Position numbers and translations under genes: made by a program | Notes under the pieces: model-generated | Database searches by the model: none | What the model saw: only the letters and a program-made list of their open reading frames with translations | Told to the model about the DNA's origin: nothing | Part shown: in pieces, positions 25,781 to 34,481 of the stretch | How the letters are laid out: each line of letters begins with the position of its first letter | Position numbering within the stretch: position 1 is the stretch's first letter | NCBI GenBank assembly: GCA_023300185.1 | Contig: CP097092.1 | Span: 806,001 to 870,000, forward strand | Direction: 5' to 3' | Origin: Lancefieldella parvula | GTDB taxonomy: Bacteria; Actinomycetota; Coriobacteriia; Coriobacteriales; Atopobiaceae | Length of the DNA stretch: 64,000 nt

Positions 25781-27184
25781 GTGAAAAAGTTCAAGTGTGT
25801 AGCAGCGTCAATTTTAGTTGCACTATGCTGCGTAATTGTAATTGGAGTTCCAAAGCTTGCGCTTGCAGAAGCAGCAGTTCAAAATCAGCTCACGGTTAAT
25901 GTTACTGATGACTATTATGGTCAACCTGTTGATGGCGTAACAATTACAGTGACTAATACAGTTACTGGTACCAACGCTACAACTATGATTACTAACCAAA
26001 ACGGTAGGGCACAGACTAGCCTTGCTAACGGAAGTTATAAGGTTGAGCAGACAAAGTTCAAAGCTGGATATGTTATTGATCACACAGCTAAAAATGTGAC
26101 TTTCTCCGGTACTGATGGTGAACACCAGACCATTAACTTTGAAAATGTCCATATTATGGGCCAGCTTTATGTTGGTGCTGAGAAGAAGGTACCAAGTAGT
26201 ATTTGGGGTTCAAATGCTATTACTGATATCCAATTTGATATTGAAGATGAATTTGGAAATAGAATTGCCTCAAATGTTCCAGGTGGACAAAGCGTCACTG
26301 TACCAGTAACAGGAAGTTATACGCTTATTCCAAAAAATTATCCCACTCAATATGCATACAATACCGATGCAGTAATGTTTGACTCTGTCTTTGCATGTTC
26401 TTCATCCAGCAGCAATGGCAATCTACCTCTACATGCAGTAACGTTCCCTTATGATTCAGATACGCGTCTCTTTGAGCAAACAACTCACGCAACAATTAAA
26501 TTGCCAACAAGAATTGGCAATATTGTCGTAAGGGTTGTTGATCAGTATGGAAATCCTATTGCTGGCGCAACTTTAAAGGCAACTCCTGCTTATGAAATAA
26601 TTCCGGGTGTTCCGTCACCAGCATGTCCTCCTTCTTTAGGTGGATCTAATACACCTGATCCAGCTTATTTAACTGGTACTAGCGCTCCTCGTGCTATGAC
26701 TCAGGACCCGTCAGCTCCCGGTGTCCCTTATACTCAGACGGGTGAGTTGGATAGGGATGACGATGATAATTATCTGCTCACAACTGGTCCTGATGGCACC
26801 GTAATTATTCCTGATTATCTTGTTGAGAGAGAATCTACTATTACTCAGCTGACCACTCTGGATGGTTACACTATTGATGATCCAAACCCTCAGGTTGGTG
26901 AGATTACTGGCTCTAACGAGACAACTACGGTTACGTTTGTAAATCGTAGGCCAGAGCCACCAACTCCAGAGCCACAGCCAGAACCTCAGCCTGAGCCAAC
27001 TCCAGAGCCTACTCCTGAGCCTCAACCACAGACTCCGGAAAAGCCTAAGACTCCAAAGAAAAAGAAGGCTGTTCTTCCAGACACATCTGACATTTCTGGT
27101 GTCTCTTCTTTAATTGTTGGAATTACAGGTACATTAAGCTCTTTCGCTGGTGTTTCAATGTATCTGAATAAGAAGCGTTTCTAA
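25781..27184 (+). CDS. sortase-anchored Cna-B-like surface protein (LPDTS signal)
   Basis: A 467-residue secreted protein. The GTG start is followed by KKF, a hydrophobic signal segment and LALAEA (cleavage near residue 30). Two prealbumin/Cna-B-like modules flank a middle domain with no recognisable match (about 125-245). A Pro-Glu-Gln wall-spanning region (about 390-425) leads to a sorting signal: LPDTS, a hydrophobic segment, then NKKRF. LPDTS departs from LPxTG at position 5. The neighbouring gene is a shorter paralogue. AT-rich DNA of about 170 bases upstream holds its promoter. Probably an adhesin or pilin-like protein. Confidence 0.85.
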   Translation: MKKFKCVAASILVALCCVIVIGVPKLALAEAAVQNQLTVNVTDDYYGQPVDGVTITVTNTVTGTNATTMITNQNGRAQTSLANGSYKVEQTKFKAGYVIDHTAKNVTFSGTDGEHQTINFENVHIMGQLYVGAEKKVPSSIWGSNAITDIQFDIEDEFGNRIASNVPGGQSVTVPVTGSYTLIPKNYPTQYAYNTDAVMFDSVFACSSSSSNGNLPLHAVTFPYDSDTRLFEQTTHATIKLPTRIGNIVVRVVDQYGNPIAGATLKATPAYEIIPGVPSPACPPSLGGSNTPDPAYLTGTSAPRAMTQDPSAPGVPYTQTGELDRDDDDNYLLTTGPDGTVIIPDYLVERESTITQLTTLDGYTIDDPNPQVGEITGSNETTTVTFVNRRPEPPTPEPQPEPQPEPTPEPTPEPQPQTPEKPKTPKKKKAVLPDTSDISGVSSLIVGITGTLSSFAGVSMYLNKKRF

Positions 27185-27229
27185 GATAATAGGATTTATT
27201 GAATCTGTTTCAAAATTGATTTGAACTTA

Positions 27230-27285
27230 TCAAGTGAACGACCTGTGCATTTGGCAATTTGAAAATGTATGGGGAGTTCACTTGA
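27230..27285 (+). repeat. inverted-repeat element, copy 1
   Basis: The arms TCAAGTGAAC (27230) and GTTCACTTGA (27276) flank a 36-base centre. The same element recurs at 28394-28448, with matching arms and a matching ATGTATG-GGAGTTCAC right side. No long gene follows copy 1: reading from its TTG gives only about 17 codons. Confidence 0.8.
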
Positions 27286-27438
27286 TTTTTATAATGTGGT
27301 CAGAAAATCCTGCGGTTTCTTCAGTAAAAAATTTGAAATAATTGTGTTTAGTCTTGGATATTATCTTTAATTTAATGTCTAATTCCCTTACTATAGATAG
27401 AAGTATTTACAAGTATGATTCGGTTTGAAGGAATTGAA

Positions 27439-28350
27439 TTGAAACGATATAAAAACATTGCCCTTGCTATTCTTGTTGCGTTGACGCTTGTTGTATCAGT
27501 TATCACTCCAAAGATTGCACTTGCAGATTCCAATGAGATTAGTGTTCTTGCTGTTGATAAATACACCCGTGAGCCAATTGAGGGCGTACATGTTGTAATT
27601 TATCAAGGTGGTTCTACTATCGTGGCCGAAGGTGAAACGGACGCTAATGGCTACTTTAACCCTTATCTTCCACTTCCTGACGGCGCTTATAGAGTTGAAC
27701 AAACCACTTATAAAGCGGGCTATGTCCATCAAGTAGAATCTGTATCTTACGTTTTTGATGGCGCTTCGTCGGGTTTAGGTGATGTGGTCACTGCTGAACT
27801 GGAGAACCAGCCTCTCGGTAACATCATTGTTAAGGTTGTTGACACAGACGGAAATCCTATTGCTGGTGCAACTCTTAAGGCAACTGCTGCAAATAGTGAA
27901 CGTTACGCTGTTCCAAACCCTTTATTTACTCAGACTGGTATTCTCACCATGGAGGCTGACGGTAGCTACTCTCTTACAACTGGAGCAGATGGTACTGTTG
28001 TAATCCCTAACCTTATTGGTGACACTTCCACTACCATTACTCAGCTCACCACTATTGATGGCTATCAGATTGACACCACGGTTCGCGTTGGTCAGATTAC
28101 TGGTACAAATACCACTGACACAGTAACTTTTGTTGATCCTACAGCTCCAGCTACGGTTCCAGAACCAGATCCCGCACCTGCACCAGAGCCACAGCCTCAG
28201 CCAGAGACTCCAAAGGCTAAAAAGGTTAAGAAGTCCGCTCTTCCAGCGACTGGTGATAACGCTCTTACGCTTCCTCTGATTATTGGTGTTGCTGGCGTAA
28301 CTGTTGTTGTTGCTGGCGCAGCTCTCTTCCTTCATAAGAAGCGTCAATAA
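27439..28350 (+). CDS. sortase-anchored Cna-B-like surface protein (LPATG signal)
   Basis: A 303-residue paralogue of the preceding surface protein. It starts at TTG 27439 after AAGGAATTG, matching the KKF/KRY opening of its neighbour. It has a signal segment ending IALADS, two Cna-B-like modules (YKAGYV and GNPIAGATLKAT are shared almost verbatim with the upstream gene) and a Pro-rich spacer (about 245-265). The canonical sorting signal is LPATGDN, a hydrophobic segment and KKRQ. The unrelated middle domain of the larger paralogue is missing. The locus looks like a tandem duplication. Confidence 0.87.
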   Translation: MKRYKNIALAILVALTLVVSVITPKIALADSNEISVLAVDKYTREPIEGVHVVIYQGGSTIVAEGETDANGYFNPYLPLPDGAYRVEQTTYKAGYVHQVESVSYVFDGASSGLGDVVTAELENQPLGNIIVKVVDTDGNPIAGATLKATAANSERYAVPNPLFTQTGILTMEADGSYSLTTGADGTVVIPNLIGDTSTTITQLTTIDGYQIDTTVRVGQITGTNTTDTVTFVDPTAPATVPEPDPAPAPEPQPQPETPKAKKVKKSALPATGDNALTLPLIIGVAGVTVVVAGAALFLHKKRQ

Positions 28351-28393
28351 ATCTTCACAAGCCTAGCTTCATTTACATAATTTTGCACGTAAA

Positions 28394-28448
28394 TCAAGTG
28401 AATGACTTATACTTATCCAGTTCAGATATGTATGAGGAGTTCACTTGA
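28394..28448 (+). repeat. inverted-repeat element, copy 2, overlapping the ABC-F start codon
   Basis: The arms TCAAGTGAA (28394) and TTCACTTGA (28440) are nine bases and perfect. The right arm contains the TTG start codon (28445) of the next gene and abuts its GAGGAG ribosome-binding site, so folding would mask initiation. Confidence 0.82.
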
Positions 28449-30463
28449 TTGCTCTTGCGGATAAGATTTCTAAGTCATTTGGCGGTAGGGTCCTTTATTC
28501 AAACGCAACACTTCAGCTCAATGCAGGAGAGCGTTGGGCTTTGGTTGGCCCTAATGGTGCTGGTAAGACTACGCTCCTAAAGATCATCATGGGTCTAGAG
28601 TCTGCTGATGAGGGAACCGTTACCTTTGCAAAAGACGCTACCCTTGGATACCTTGAGCAAGAGACAGAGCTTATGGGAGACAGGACCGCCCTCAACGAGG
28701 TAATTGAGTCCGCGCATGAGATCAAACAGTGGGAGAGAAAAGTAAATGACCTCTCACTCAAGATTGCTGAAACCCCTGAAGGCGCTACGCTTAACAAATA
28801 CTTGGAAGACTATGCTCATGCTATGGAGCGTTTTGAGCGCCTTGGTGGCTATGAGCTTGAAAGTAGAGCTCGTCAGATTCTTGCTGGTCTTGGATTCCCG
28901 GTAGAAGATTTTGACAAGCCCGCTAAAGAGTTCTCGGGCGGCTGGCAGATGCGTATCTCTTTGTCAAAGCTGCTTTTGCGTCGTCCTGATGTTCTTCTTC
29001 TGGACGAGCCTACTAACCACTTGGACTTGGAATCTGTCCAGTGGCTTGAGAGGTTCTTATCGTCATATGACGGTACGGTTTTGCTGGTAAGTCACGACCG
29101 CTCGTTCATGGATGCTTGCGTAACGCATGTTGCGGCACTTGAGAATCGTATGCTAGTCACGTATACCGGCAATTATTCCGGCTATCTTCATCAGCGAGAA
29201 GAAAATCTTGAGCAGCTTCGCGCTAAACGTGCAGCTCAAGAGCGTGATATTGCTCATATGGAGACCTTCATTGAGCGCTTTAGGTATAAGCCCACCAAGG
29301 CAAAACAGGTTCAAGAGCGCGTAGCAAAGGTCGAGAAGATCCGTGAAGAGCTGGTAGTTCTTCCAGAGCAGTCTCATCACATGCATTTTAGGTTCCCAGA
29401 GCCTCCTCGTACCGGAGATACCGTCATTTCTCTTGAGGGTGTGGCCAAATCGTACGAGGATAACTTTGTCTACGATAACGTTGACCTTAAGCTGTATCGC
29501 GGAGATCACGTTGCGCTTGTTGGCCCTAACGGTGCTGGTAAATCTACTCTTATGAAGCTTATTGCTGGCAAGCTTAAGCCAGATTCGGGACAGATTAGCC
29601 TGGGTCAAAACGTCACTGAAGCTTACTATGCACAGCACCAGCTTGAAGAGCTCAATCCTGCAAATACGGTACTTGCAGAGCTTGATACCGTTGCTGCTGG
29701 CTGGACTACTTCTGAAGAGCGTAGATTGCTTGGAGCCTTCCTTTTCCATGGCGATGACGTTGAGAAACGCGTGAATGTACTTTCTGGTGGCGAGCGCGCT
29801 CGTCTGGCACTTGCTAAGATGCTGGTTTCTCCAGATCCACTGTTGCTTCTAGACGAGCCAACTAACCACTTAGACATTGATTCTGTTGACGTTCTAGAGA
29901 AGGCGCTTGTTGACTTCCCCGGAACCATCATCTTGATTAGTCACGATGAGCACCTGGTCAGAGCCGTAGCTAACAAGGTTGTGGACGTTCGCGACCACAA
30001 GGTTACGGTCTATGACGGTAACTACGATTACTTCCTCTTTAAGCTTGCAGAGCTTCAAGCAGCAGCGCAGGGGGAGACGTCGAGTAAGACGGTATCCTCG
30101 TATGGAACATCGGGTGCAAGAGCGGTTAAGAATTCTGGTCCAGAGGCAGGTCAAGCTGCAGGATCTTCTCGCAATGTGAAGACTAAGGAGCAGCGAAGAG
30201 CTGAGGCGGAGGAGCGCAATCGTAGAAGTCGCGCGCTTAGGGAGACCAAGAAGCGTCTGGACGAGGTTGAGGCAGCGCTGACTCCTGCGCACAAACGCTA
30301 CGATGAGCTCATGACGCTTATGGCTGATGAGGCTCTCTATAACGATCCTCAAAAGTTTGATGAGTGCATGGCTGAATACCAGGCACTTTCTAAGAAGATT
30401 CCTGCGCTTGAGGCTGAATGGTTGGAGCTTTCAGAAAAAATGGAAGCAGACATTGATGAGTAG
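28445..30463 (+). CDS. ABC-F family ATPase (ribosome-associated)
   Basis: A 672-residue protein with two ABC domains and no membrane segments, the ABC-F layout. Members act on ribosomes as translation factors or give antibiotic protection. Domain 1 has GPNGAGKTT, FSGGWQMR and LLLDEPTNHLD; domain 2 has GPNGAGKST, LSGGERARLALAKM and LLLDEPTNHLD, joined by a helical linker. The C-terminal 130 residues are charged and coiled-coil-like. TTG start with GAGGAG upstream, inside an inverted repeat that may control initiation. Confidence 0.93.
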   Translation: MIALADKISKSFGGRVLYSNATLQLNAGERWALVGPNGAGKTTLLKIIMGLESADEGTVTFAKDATLGYLEQETELMGDRTALNEVIESAHEIKQWERKVNDLSLKIAETPEGATLNKYLEDYAHAMERFERLGGYELESRARQILAGLGFPVEDFDKPAKEFSGGWQMRISLSKLLLRRPDVLLLDEPTNHLDLESVQWLERFLSSYDGTVLLVSHDRSFMDACVTHVAALENRMLVTYTGNYSGYLHQREENLEQLRAKRAAQERDIAHMETFIERFRYKPTKAKQVQERVAKVEKIREELVVLPEQSHHMHFRFPEPPRTGDTVISLEGVAKSYEDNFVYDNVDLKLYRGDHVALVGPNGAGKSTLMKLIAGKLKPDSGQISLGQNVTEAYYAQHQLEELNPANTVLAELDTVAAGWTTSEERRLLGAFLFHGDDVEKRVNVLSGGERARLALAKMLVSPDPLLLLDEPTNHLDIDSVDVLEKALVDFPGTIILISHDEHLVRAVANKVVDVRDHKVTVYDGNYDYFLFKLAELQAAAQGETSSKTVSSYGTSGARAVKNSGPEAGQAAGSSRNVKTKEQRRAEAEERNRRSRALRETKKRLDEVEAALTPAHKRYDELMTLMADEALYNDPQKFDECMAEYQALSKKIPALEAEWLELSEKMEADIDE

Positions 30464-30576
30464 GTAGTTTTGCCAATCTTGGGTAAAATTGTTTGTGCTA
30501 CATTTGTAAGTCTTATGCTTGTAGAGTTATCTGTCGTGCCGTCTGTGTTTTTGCAGATGTTGAGATAAGGATTGTT

Positions 30577-31257
30577 GTGCCAACTGCTTTAACATCAGTT
30601 CCATCGCTTTTGACAACGCTTGCTGAATTTGCACTGGTAATCTTTGCCATTGTGGTTCACGAGGTTGCGCATGGCTTTGTAGCATACAAGTGCGGAGATC
30701 CTACCGCTAAAATGTCTGGCCGTTTGACGCTCAATCCACTGGCACACATTGACTTGTTCGGTACGGTTCTTTTGCCGTTTATGTTGGTATTGATGGGTGG
30801 TCCTAGCTTTGGTTACGCAAAGCCCGTTCCCTATAACCCCAACTACCTCAAAGATCGTCGTCGTGACGAGATTCTTGTAGCACTCGCAGGTCCAGCGTCT
30901 AACATTTTGCAGGCGTTTCTCGGCGCGCTCTTATTGCGTTTGCTCAACGCGCTAGCTGTTGCATTTGGTGCGGCACTAAATCCGCTGGTAATGTACTACG
31001 TTTCTTCGCTGGTAATCTTCTACATTCAGATCAACGTGAGCCTGGCAGTCTTTAACATGCTGCCTATTCCACCTTTGGACGGCTCTAAGCTGCTGTTATA
31101 TTTTCTTGGCGAGAAAAACCGTCAAAAGTTCTACGCCATTGAGCCTTACTGTATGATTGCTGTTGTGGGACTCATGTTCTTTGCGCCTGGCTTTTTCTCG
31201 TCCATTATTGGGGGCATTTCTAACGTCATTTTGAGCCTGCTTGCGAGAATCATCTAA
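30577..31257 (+). CDS. M50-family site-2 protease (SpoIVFB-like, short form)
   Basis: A 226-residue membrane metalloprotease, usually annotated site-2 protease family protein. HEVAHGF in the first third is the zinc motif HExxH, and NMLPIPPLDGSKLL carries the third ligand. About five hydrophobic segments are visible and there is no PDZ domain, unlike the RseP-like protein at 19.4 kb. The GTG at 30577 is preceded by AAGG. Its stop overlaps scpA (TAATG), a common pairing in Gram-positive genomes. Confidence 0.9.
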   Translation: MPTALTSVPSLLTTLAEFALVIFAIVVHEVAHGFVAYKCGDPTAKMSGRLTLNPLAHIDLFGTVLLPFMLVLMGGPSFGYAKPVPYNPNYLKDRRRDEILVALAGPASNILQAFLGALLLRLLNALAVAFGAALNPLVMYYVSSLVIFYIQINVSLAVFNMLPIPPLDGSKLLLYFLGEKNRQKFYAIEPYCMIAVVGLMFFAPGFFSSIIGGISNVILSLLARII

Positions 31258-32186
31258 TGTCATACAAAGTAAACACTGCAACATATTCTGGCCCATTTGA
31301 CCTGCTACTTCAGCTAGTAAGTAGGCAAAAAGTTGCTATTGGCTCTATTTCTATCTCTGAGGTTGCTGATCAGTACCTGGCAGAAGTGGACGCCATGGAA
31401 GAGCTTGACCTAGATGTTGCTAGTGACTTTGTCCTTGTTGCGTCAACGCTTTTGGACATGAAGGCTCATGCCTTGGTGCCTCAAGATGTTTCACTCAAAA
31501 GCTCATATGATGAAGATGAGTATGATGACGAGCTTGACGGTCTTTCTCCTGATGAGGCGCGAGAAGTTCTTATTGCTCGCCTTATTGCCTATAAGCAATT
31601 CAGAAATGCTGGTGCTGCACTAGGTAGCCGCATGGAGGCAGAGTCGTACATGTTCCCACGCTCAGTGGGCCCAGATCCTGATTTCTTGAACCTCATGCCA
31701 GACTATCTTGAGGGCATTACCCTCAGAAGCCTTGCCGTCATCTGTGCGGACATTGACTCAAAACGTGAGACATTCTTGCTTGAAGCGGAACATGTGGCGC
31801 CAAAAAGGCTCCCAGTAGCTCTGACGGTAGCTTCTGTGGACCGACTCACGCGTTCTAAGGGCAAGGTGACGTTCTCTGAGCTCTTAGACGGTCAAGATAC
31901 GCCAGAAATTGTGGTTGCAAACTTCTTGGCAGTGCTTGAGCTCTTTAAGCGCGGTCTTGTTCGTGTTCAGCAGGATGTCATCTTTGGCGAGATTGAGATT
32001 GAGCACATAGAGGGCGCAGATTCATACCAGCTTGATGAGTCGGTTCTTTTGGAACTAGAAGAACTATCTGGTGATGAGCCAGACCTTGAAGGATTTAACT
32101 TGTCTCAAAATGCGCTCCAAGACGTCCAGCAGACGCTTTTATCGCTAACCCATACGCCCGATGAAGCACAGAAAGAGGCGGAATAA
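31257..32186 (+). CDS. scpA: segregation and condensation protein A
   Basis: ScpA is the kleisin that bridges SMC heads. The 309-residue product opens with the family's FDLLLQLVSRQKVAIGSISISEVADQYL block and has SDFVLVASTLLDMKAHALVP near residue 60. It ends in a winged-helix region (VVANFLAVLELFKRGLVRVQQ). An acidic stretch of about 20 residues near 85-100 is typical. scpB follows after three bases. Confidence 0.94.
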   Translation: MSYKVNTATYSGPFDLLLQLVSRQKVAIGSISISEVADQYLAEVDAMEELDLDVASDFVLVASTLLDMKAHALVPQDVSLKSSYDEDEYDDELDGLSPDEAREVLIARLIAYKQFRNAGAALGSRMEAESYMFPRSVGPDPDFLNLMPDYLEGITLRSLAVICADIDSKRETFLLEAEHVAPKRLPVALTVASVDRLTRSKGKVTFSELLDGQDTPEIVVANFLAVLELFKRGLVRVQQDVIFGEIEIEHIEGADSYQLDESVLLELEELSGDEPDLEGFNLSQNALQDVQQTLLSLTHTPDEAQKEAE

Positions 32187-32189
32187 CTT

Positions 32190-32864
32190 ATGGCAGAAGA
32201 GCTTACCTATTTAGATTCCGAGTCGCTCAAAGGCGCACTAGAATCACTGCTTTTGGTTGCAACAGATGCAATCACCACGGCCGACTTTTCCAAGGTCACC
32301 AATGCAGCTCCTGCCGAGGTTGCCCAAGCGCTCAAAGAGCTTGCAGAGGAGTACACGCGCTGCAACAGGGGATTTCAGCTCAGAGAGGTAGCCGGCGGTT
32401 GGCGTCTCTTTACGCACCCAGCTCACCATCAGCTGGTCAGCGATTTTGTGCTCTCCTGGGATACGCGTCGCCTTTCTCAGGCAGCGCTTGAGACGCTGGC
32501 GGTTATTGCTTATCACCAGCCCGTTACTCGTGAGGGCGTCCGTGCTATTCGTGGTGTTAACTCTGATGGTGTTATCTCTTCACTTCGCGAGAAAAACCTT
32601 GTGCGTGAAGTGGGCAAAGAGGCAGATAGGGGACAGGCCATTCTTTATGGCACCACTGCGCTTTTCCTAGAGCGCTTTGGCCTCAAGTCTTTGCGAGAGC
32701 TCCCACCACTGGAAGATTTTGCCCCTGATGAGGAGTCCAAGCAGTTTATTCGCGAGAGACTCTCTGGTAGAAGCTTTACTTCAACGCTTGAAGAAGCCGC
32801 AGAAGACATTGACGATGAGCGCTCCCTTTTGGGAGACAGCTACGATACGCAAGAGGATGCATAG
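32190..32864 (+). CDS. scpB: segregation and condensation protein B
   Basis: ScpB dimers bind the ScpA kleisin in the SMC complex. The 224-residue product has LKGALESLLLVATDAITTADF, GFQLREVAGGWRLFT, and the diagnostic LSQAALETLAVIAYHQPVTREGVRAIRGVNSDGVI winged-helix block. An acidic C-terminal tail ends near the GTG of rluB, three bases on. Confidence 0.95.
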   Translation: MAEELTYLDSESLKGALESLLLVATDAITTADFSKVTNAAPAEVAQALKELAEEYTRCNRGFQLREVAGGWRLFTHPAHHQLVSDFVLSWDTRRLSQAALETLAVIAYHQPVTREGVRAIRGVNSDGVISSLREKNLVREVGKEADRGQAILYGTTALFLERFGLKSLRELPPLEDFAPDEESKQFIRERLSGRSFTSTLEEAAEDIDDERSLLGDSYDTQEDA

Positions 32865-32867
32865 GTC

Positions 32868-33707
32868 GTGGCAGAAGAGCGTATTGTTCCCATGCGCCTG
32901 CAGCGCTTTTTGGCGCGTGCAGGAGTGGCTAGCCGTCGAGGCTCTGAGCGCCTGATGACCTCTGGTCGCGTCACGGTAAACGGCCAGGTAGTCACCGAGC
33001 TTGGCAGTAAGGTTGATCCGCTGGTAGATGTTGTAGCAGTTGACGGCATTGTCTGCTCAATTGCCGAGAAACCCGTCTACTTGATGCTCAACAAACCTGC
33101 AGGGTATCTGACCACTATGAAAGATCCCCAGGGTAGACCAACCATTGTGGACATGGTTCCAACTGAGCAATACCCAGGACTTTTCCCTGTTGGACGTCTT
33201 GATATGGATACCACGGGTCTTTTGTTCTTTACTACCGATGGTCAGATGGCTCAAGAGCTTTTGCATCCTTCAAAGCATGTATGGAAGCACTATGTTGCTC
33301 ATGTAGTTGGTACACCTACAGAAGAGCAGCTAAATCGCCTGCGCGAAGGTATTGAGCTTGAAGACGGCCCTGCAGCTCCTGCAGAAGTTGAGATTGTCTC
33401 CGACGATGCCAAGATGAAGGCACTTCTCGCCCCACAGGGTTTAGGAAAAACCGGTGGAGGAGAGCCAAACTCCCTGGTCAGCGTAACTATTAGAGAAGGC
33501 AGAAAGCACCAGGTCAAAAAGATGCTTCTGGCTATTCATCATCGGGTGCTTGCGCTCCACAGAGATACGTTTGGACCACTCCACCTTACAGGCGTTAAAG
33601 AAGGACAGTGGAGACTTCTTACAGAAGAGGAAGTTGCCGCTCTGGAGCGCACTATTGGTAGAGAGCCGGGTGCTTCTCCCATCATGCCTTTACATGCCAG
33701 CAAGTAA
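32868..33707 (+). CDS. rluB: 23S rRNA pseudouridine synthase RsuA/RluB family
   Basis: A 279-residue pseudouridine synthase. It has an N-terminal S4 RNA-binding domain (MRLQRFLARAGVASRRGSERLM...GRVTVNGQVV) and then a catalytic domain with VGRLDMDTTGLLFFTTDG, where the Asp in RLD is the nucleophile. KHYVAHVVG, TIREGRKHQVKKML and LHRDTFGPLHL are also visible. GTG start three bases after scpB. The scpA-scpB-rluB order is conserved in many Gram-positive bacteria. RluB versus RsuA specificity is inferred from context. Confidence 0.9.
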   Translation: MAEERIVPMRLQRFLARAGVASRRGSERLMTSGRVTVNGQVVTELGSKVDPLVDVVAVDGIVCSIAEKPVYLMLNKPAGYLTTMKDPQGRPTIVDMVPTEQYPGLFPVGRLDMDTTGLLFFTTDGQMAQELLHPSKHVWKHYVAHVVGTPTEEQLNRLREGIELEDGPAAPAEVEIVSDDAKMKALLAPQGLGKTGGGEPNSLVSVTIREGRKHQVKKMLLAIHHRVLALHRDTFGPLHLTGVKEGQWRLLTEEEVAALERTIGREPGASPIMPLHASK

Positions 33708-33770
33708 CTACTAGTCGCACAATTACTAAGTACACGTCAAACAGCTCAAGCACGCCAGAGAGGAGACATA

Positions 33771-34481
33771 ATGCAGCCATTTGAAGTTCCAGCTCAGGTT
33801 CATCGCATTTTGTTTATGCGCCACCCAGAGAGTGTGGCTAATACACAGCGCTTTTTCAGCGGCAGAAGAGACGTTGAGCTCACTGAGCATGGCATTGAAC
33901 AGCGAGAACACGCTGTTCGTGCACTTGTTGCATTTCATCCAGATAGAATTTGGACTTCTCCTTTATCTCGCTGCAAAGACATGGCTCAGATGGCCGCCAC
34001 CGAGCTTGGTATTCCTTGTGAGGTAAAAGATGACCTTGCAGAGATGGATTTTGGCATTTTGGAGAGCAAGCGTTTTGCTGATGCAGAAGAGATTTTAAAG
34101 CCTTATGGCCTTACGTTTCCCTGGGCTTCAGATGAAAACGGCCACTCCATACCTGCTCCAGAAGCGGAGTCATACGAGCAGGTAAGAAGCAGGTGTCGTA
34201 ACATCCTAAACGAGCTCTCCAGTCTTTCTGGACGCACTGTTTGTATTTCTCACGGCGGTTATCTGCGCTCGATGATGGCAGAGATTTTTGGCATCCCAGG
34301 TAGTTCAAGCTGGAATGTACATCTTGCAAATGTCTCTTCAATCTTCTTTACTAGTACAGGCAGTTCTGATTTCAAACTTGGTGGATTTAACCTTGATCCA
34401 GAAGAGGTAATTCGTCGTTCCACTGAGCCAAGTTTTTACGATTTTCGTGACATTTGGGGTGTCACCAAGGGGGATAAGTAA
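33771..34481 (+). CDS. histidine phosphatase family protein
   Basis: A 236-residue member of the phosphoglycerate-mutase-like histidine phosphatases. LFMRHPESVANTQRFFSGR carries the catalytic RHP (RHG in most members). RIWTSPLSRCKDMAQ, EMDFGILESK and VCISHGGYLRSMM (second His) complete the site. The substrate cannot be told. GAGAGGAGA precedes the ATG, and the stop overlaps the cmk start by one base. Confidence 0.88.
   Translation: MQPFEVPAQVHRILFMRHPESVANTQRFFSGRRDVELTEHGIEQREHAVRALVAFHPDRIWTSPLSRCKDMAQMAATELGIPCEVKDDLAEMDFGILESKRFADAEEILKPYGLTFPWASDENGHSIPAPEAESYEQVRSRCRNILNELSSLSGRTVCISHGGYLRSMMAEIFGIPGSSSWNVHLANVSSIFFTSTGSSDFKLGGFNLDPEEVIRRSTEPSFYDFRDIWGVTKGDK

Noticed and set aside
26940..27060. 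Short direct repeats that could suggest a CRISPR or tandem array
   Set aside because: They encode the Pro-Glu-Gln wall-spanning region of the surface protein, without regular spacers.
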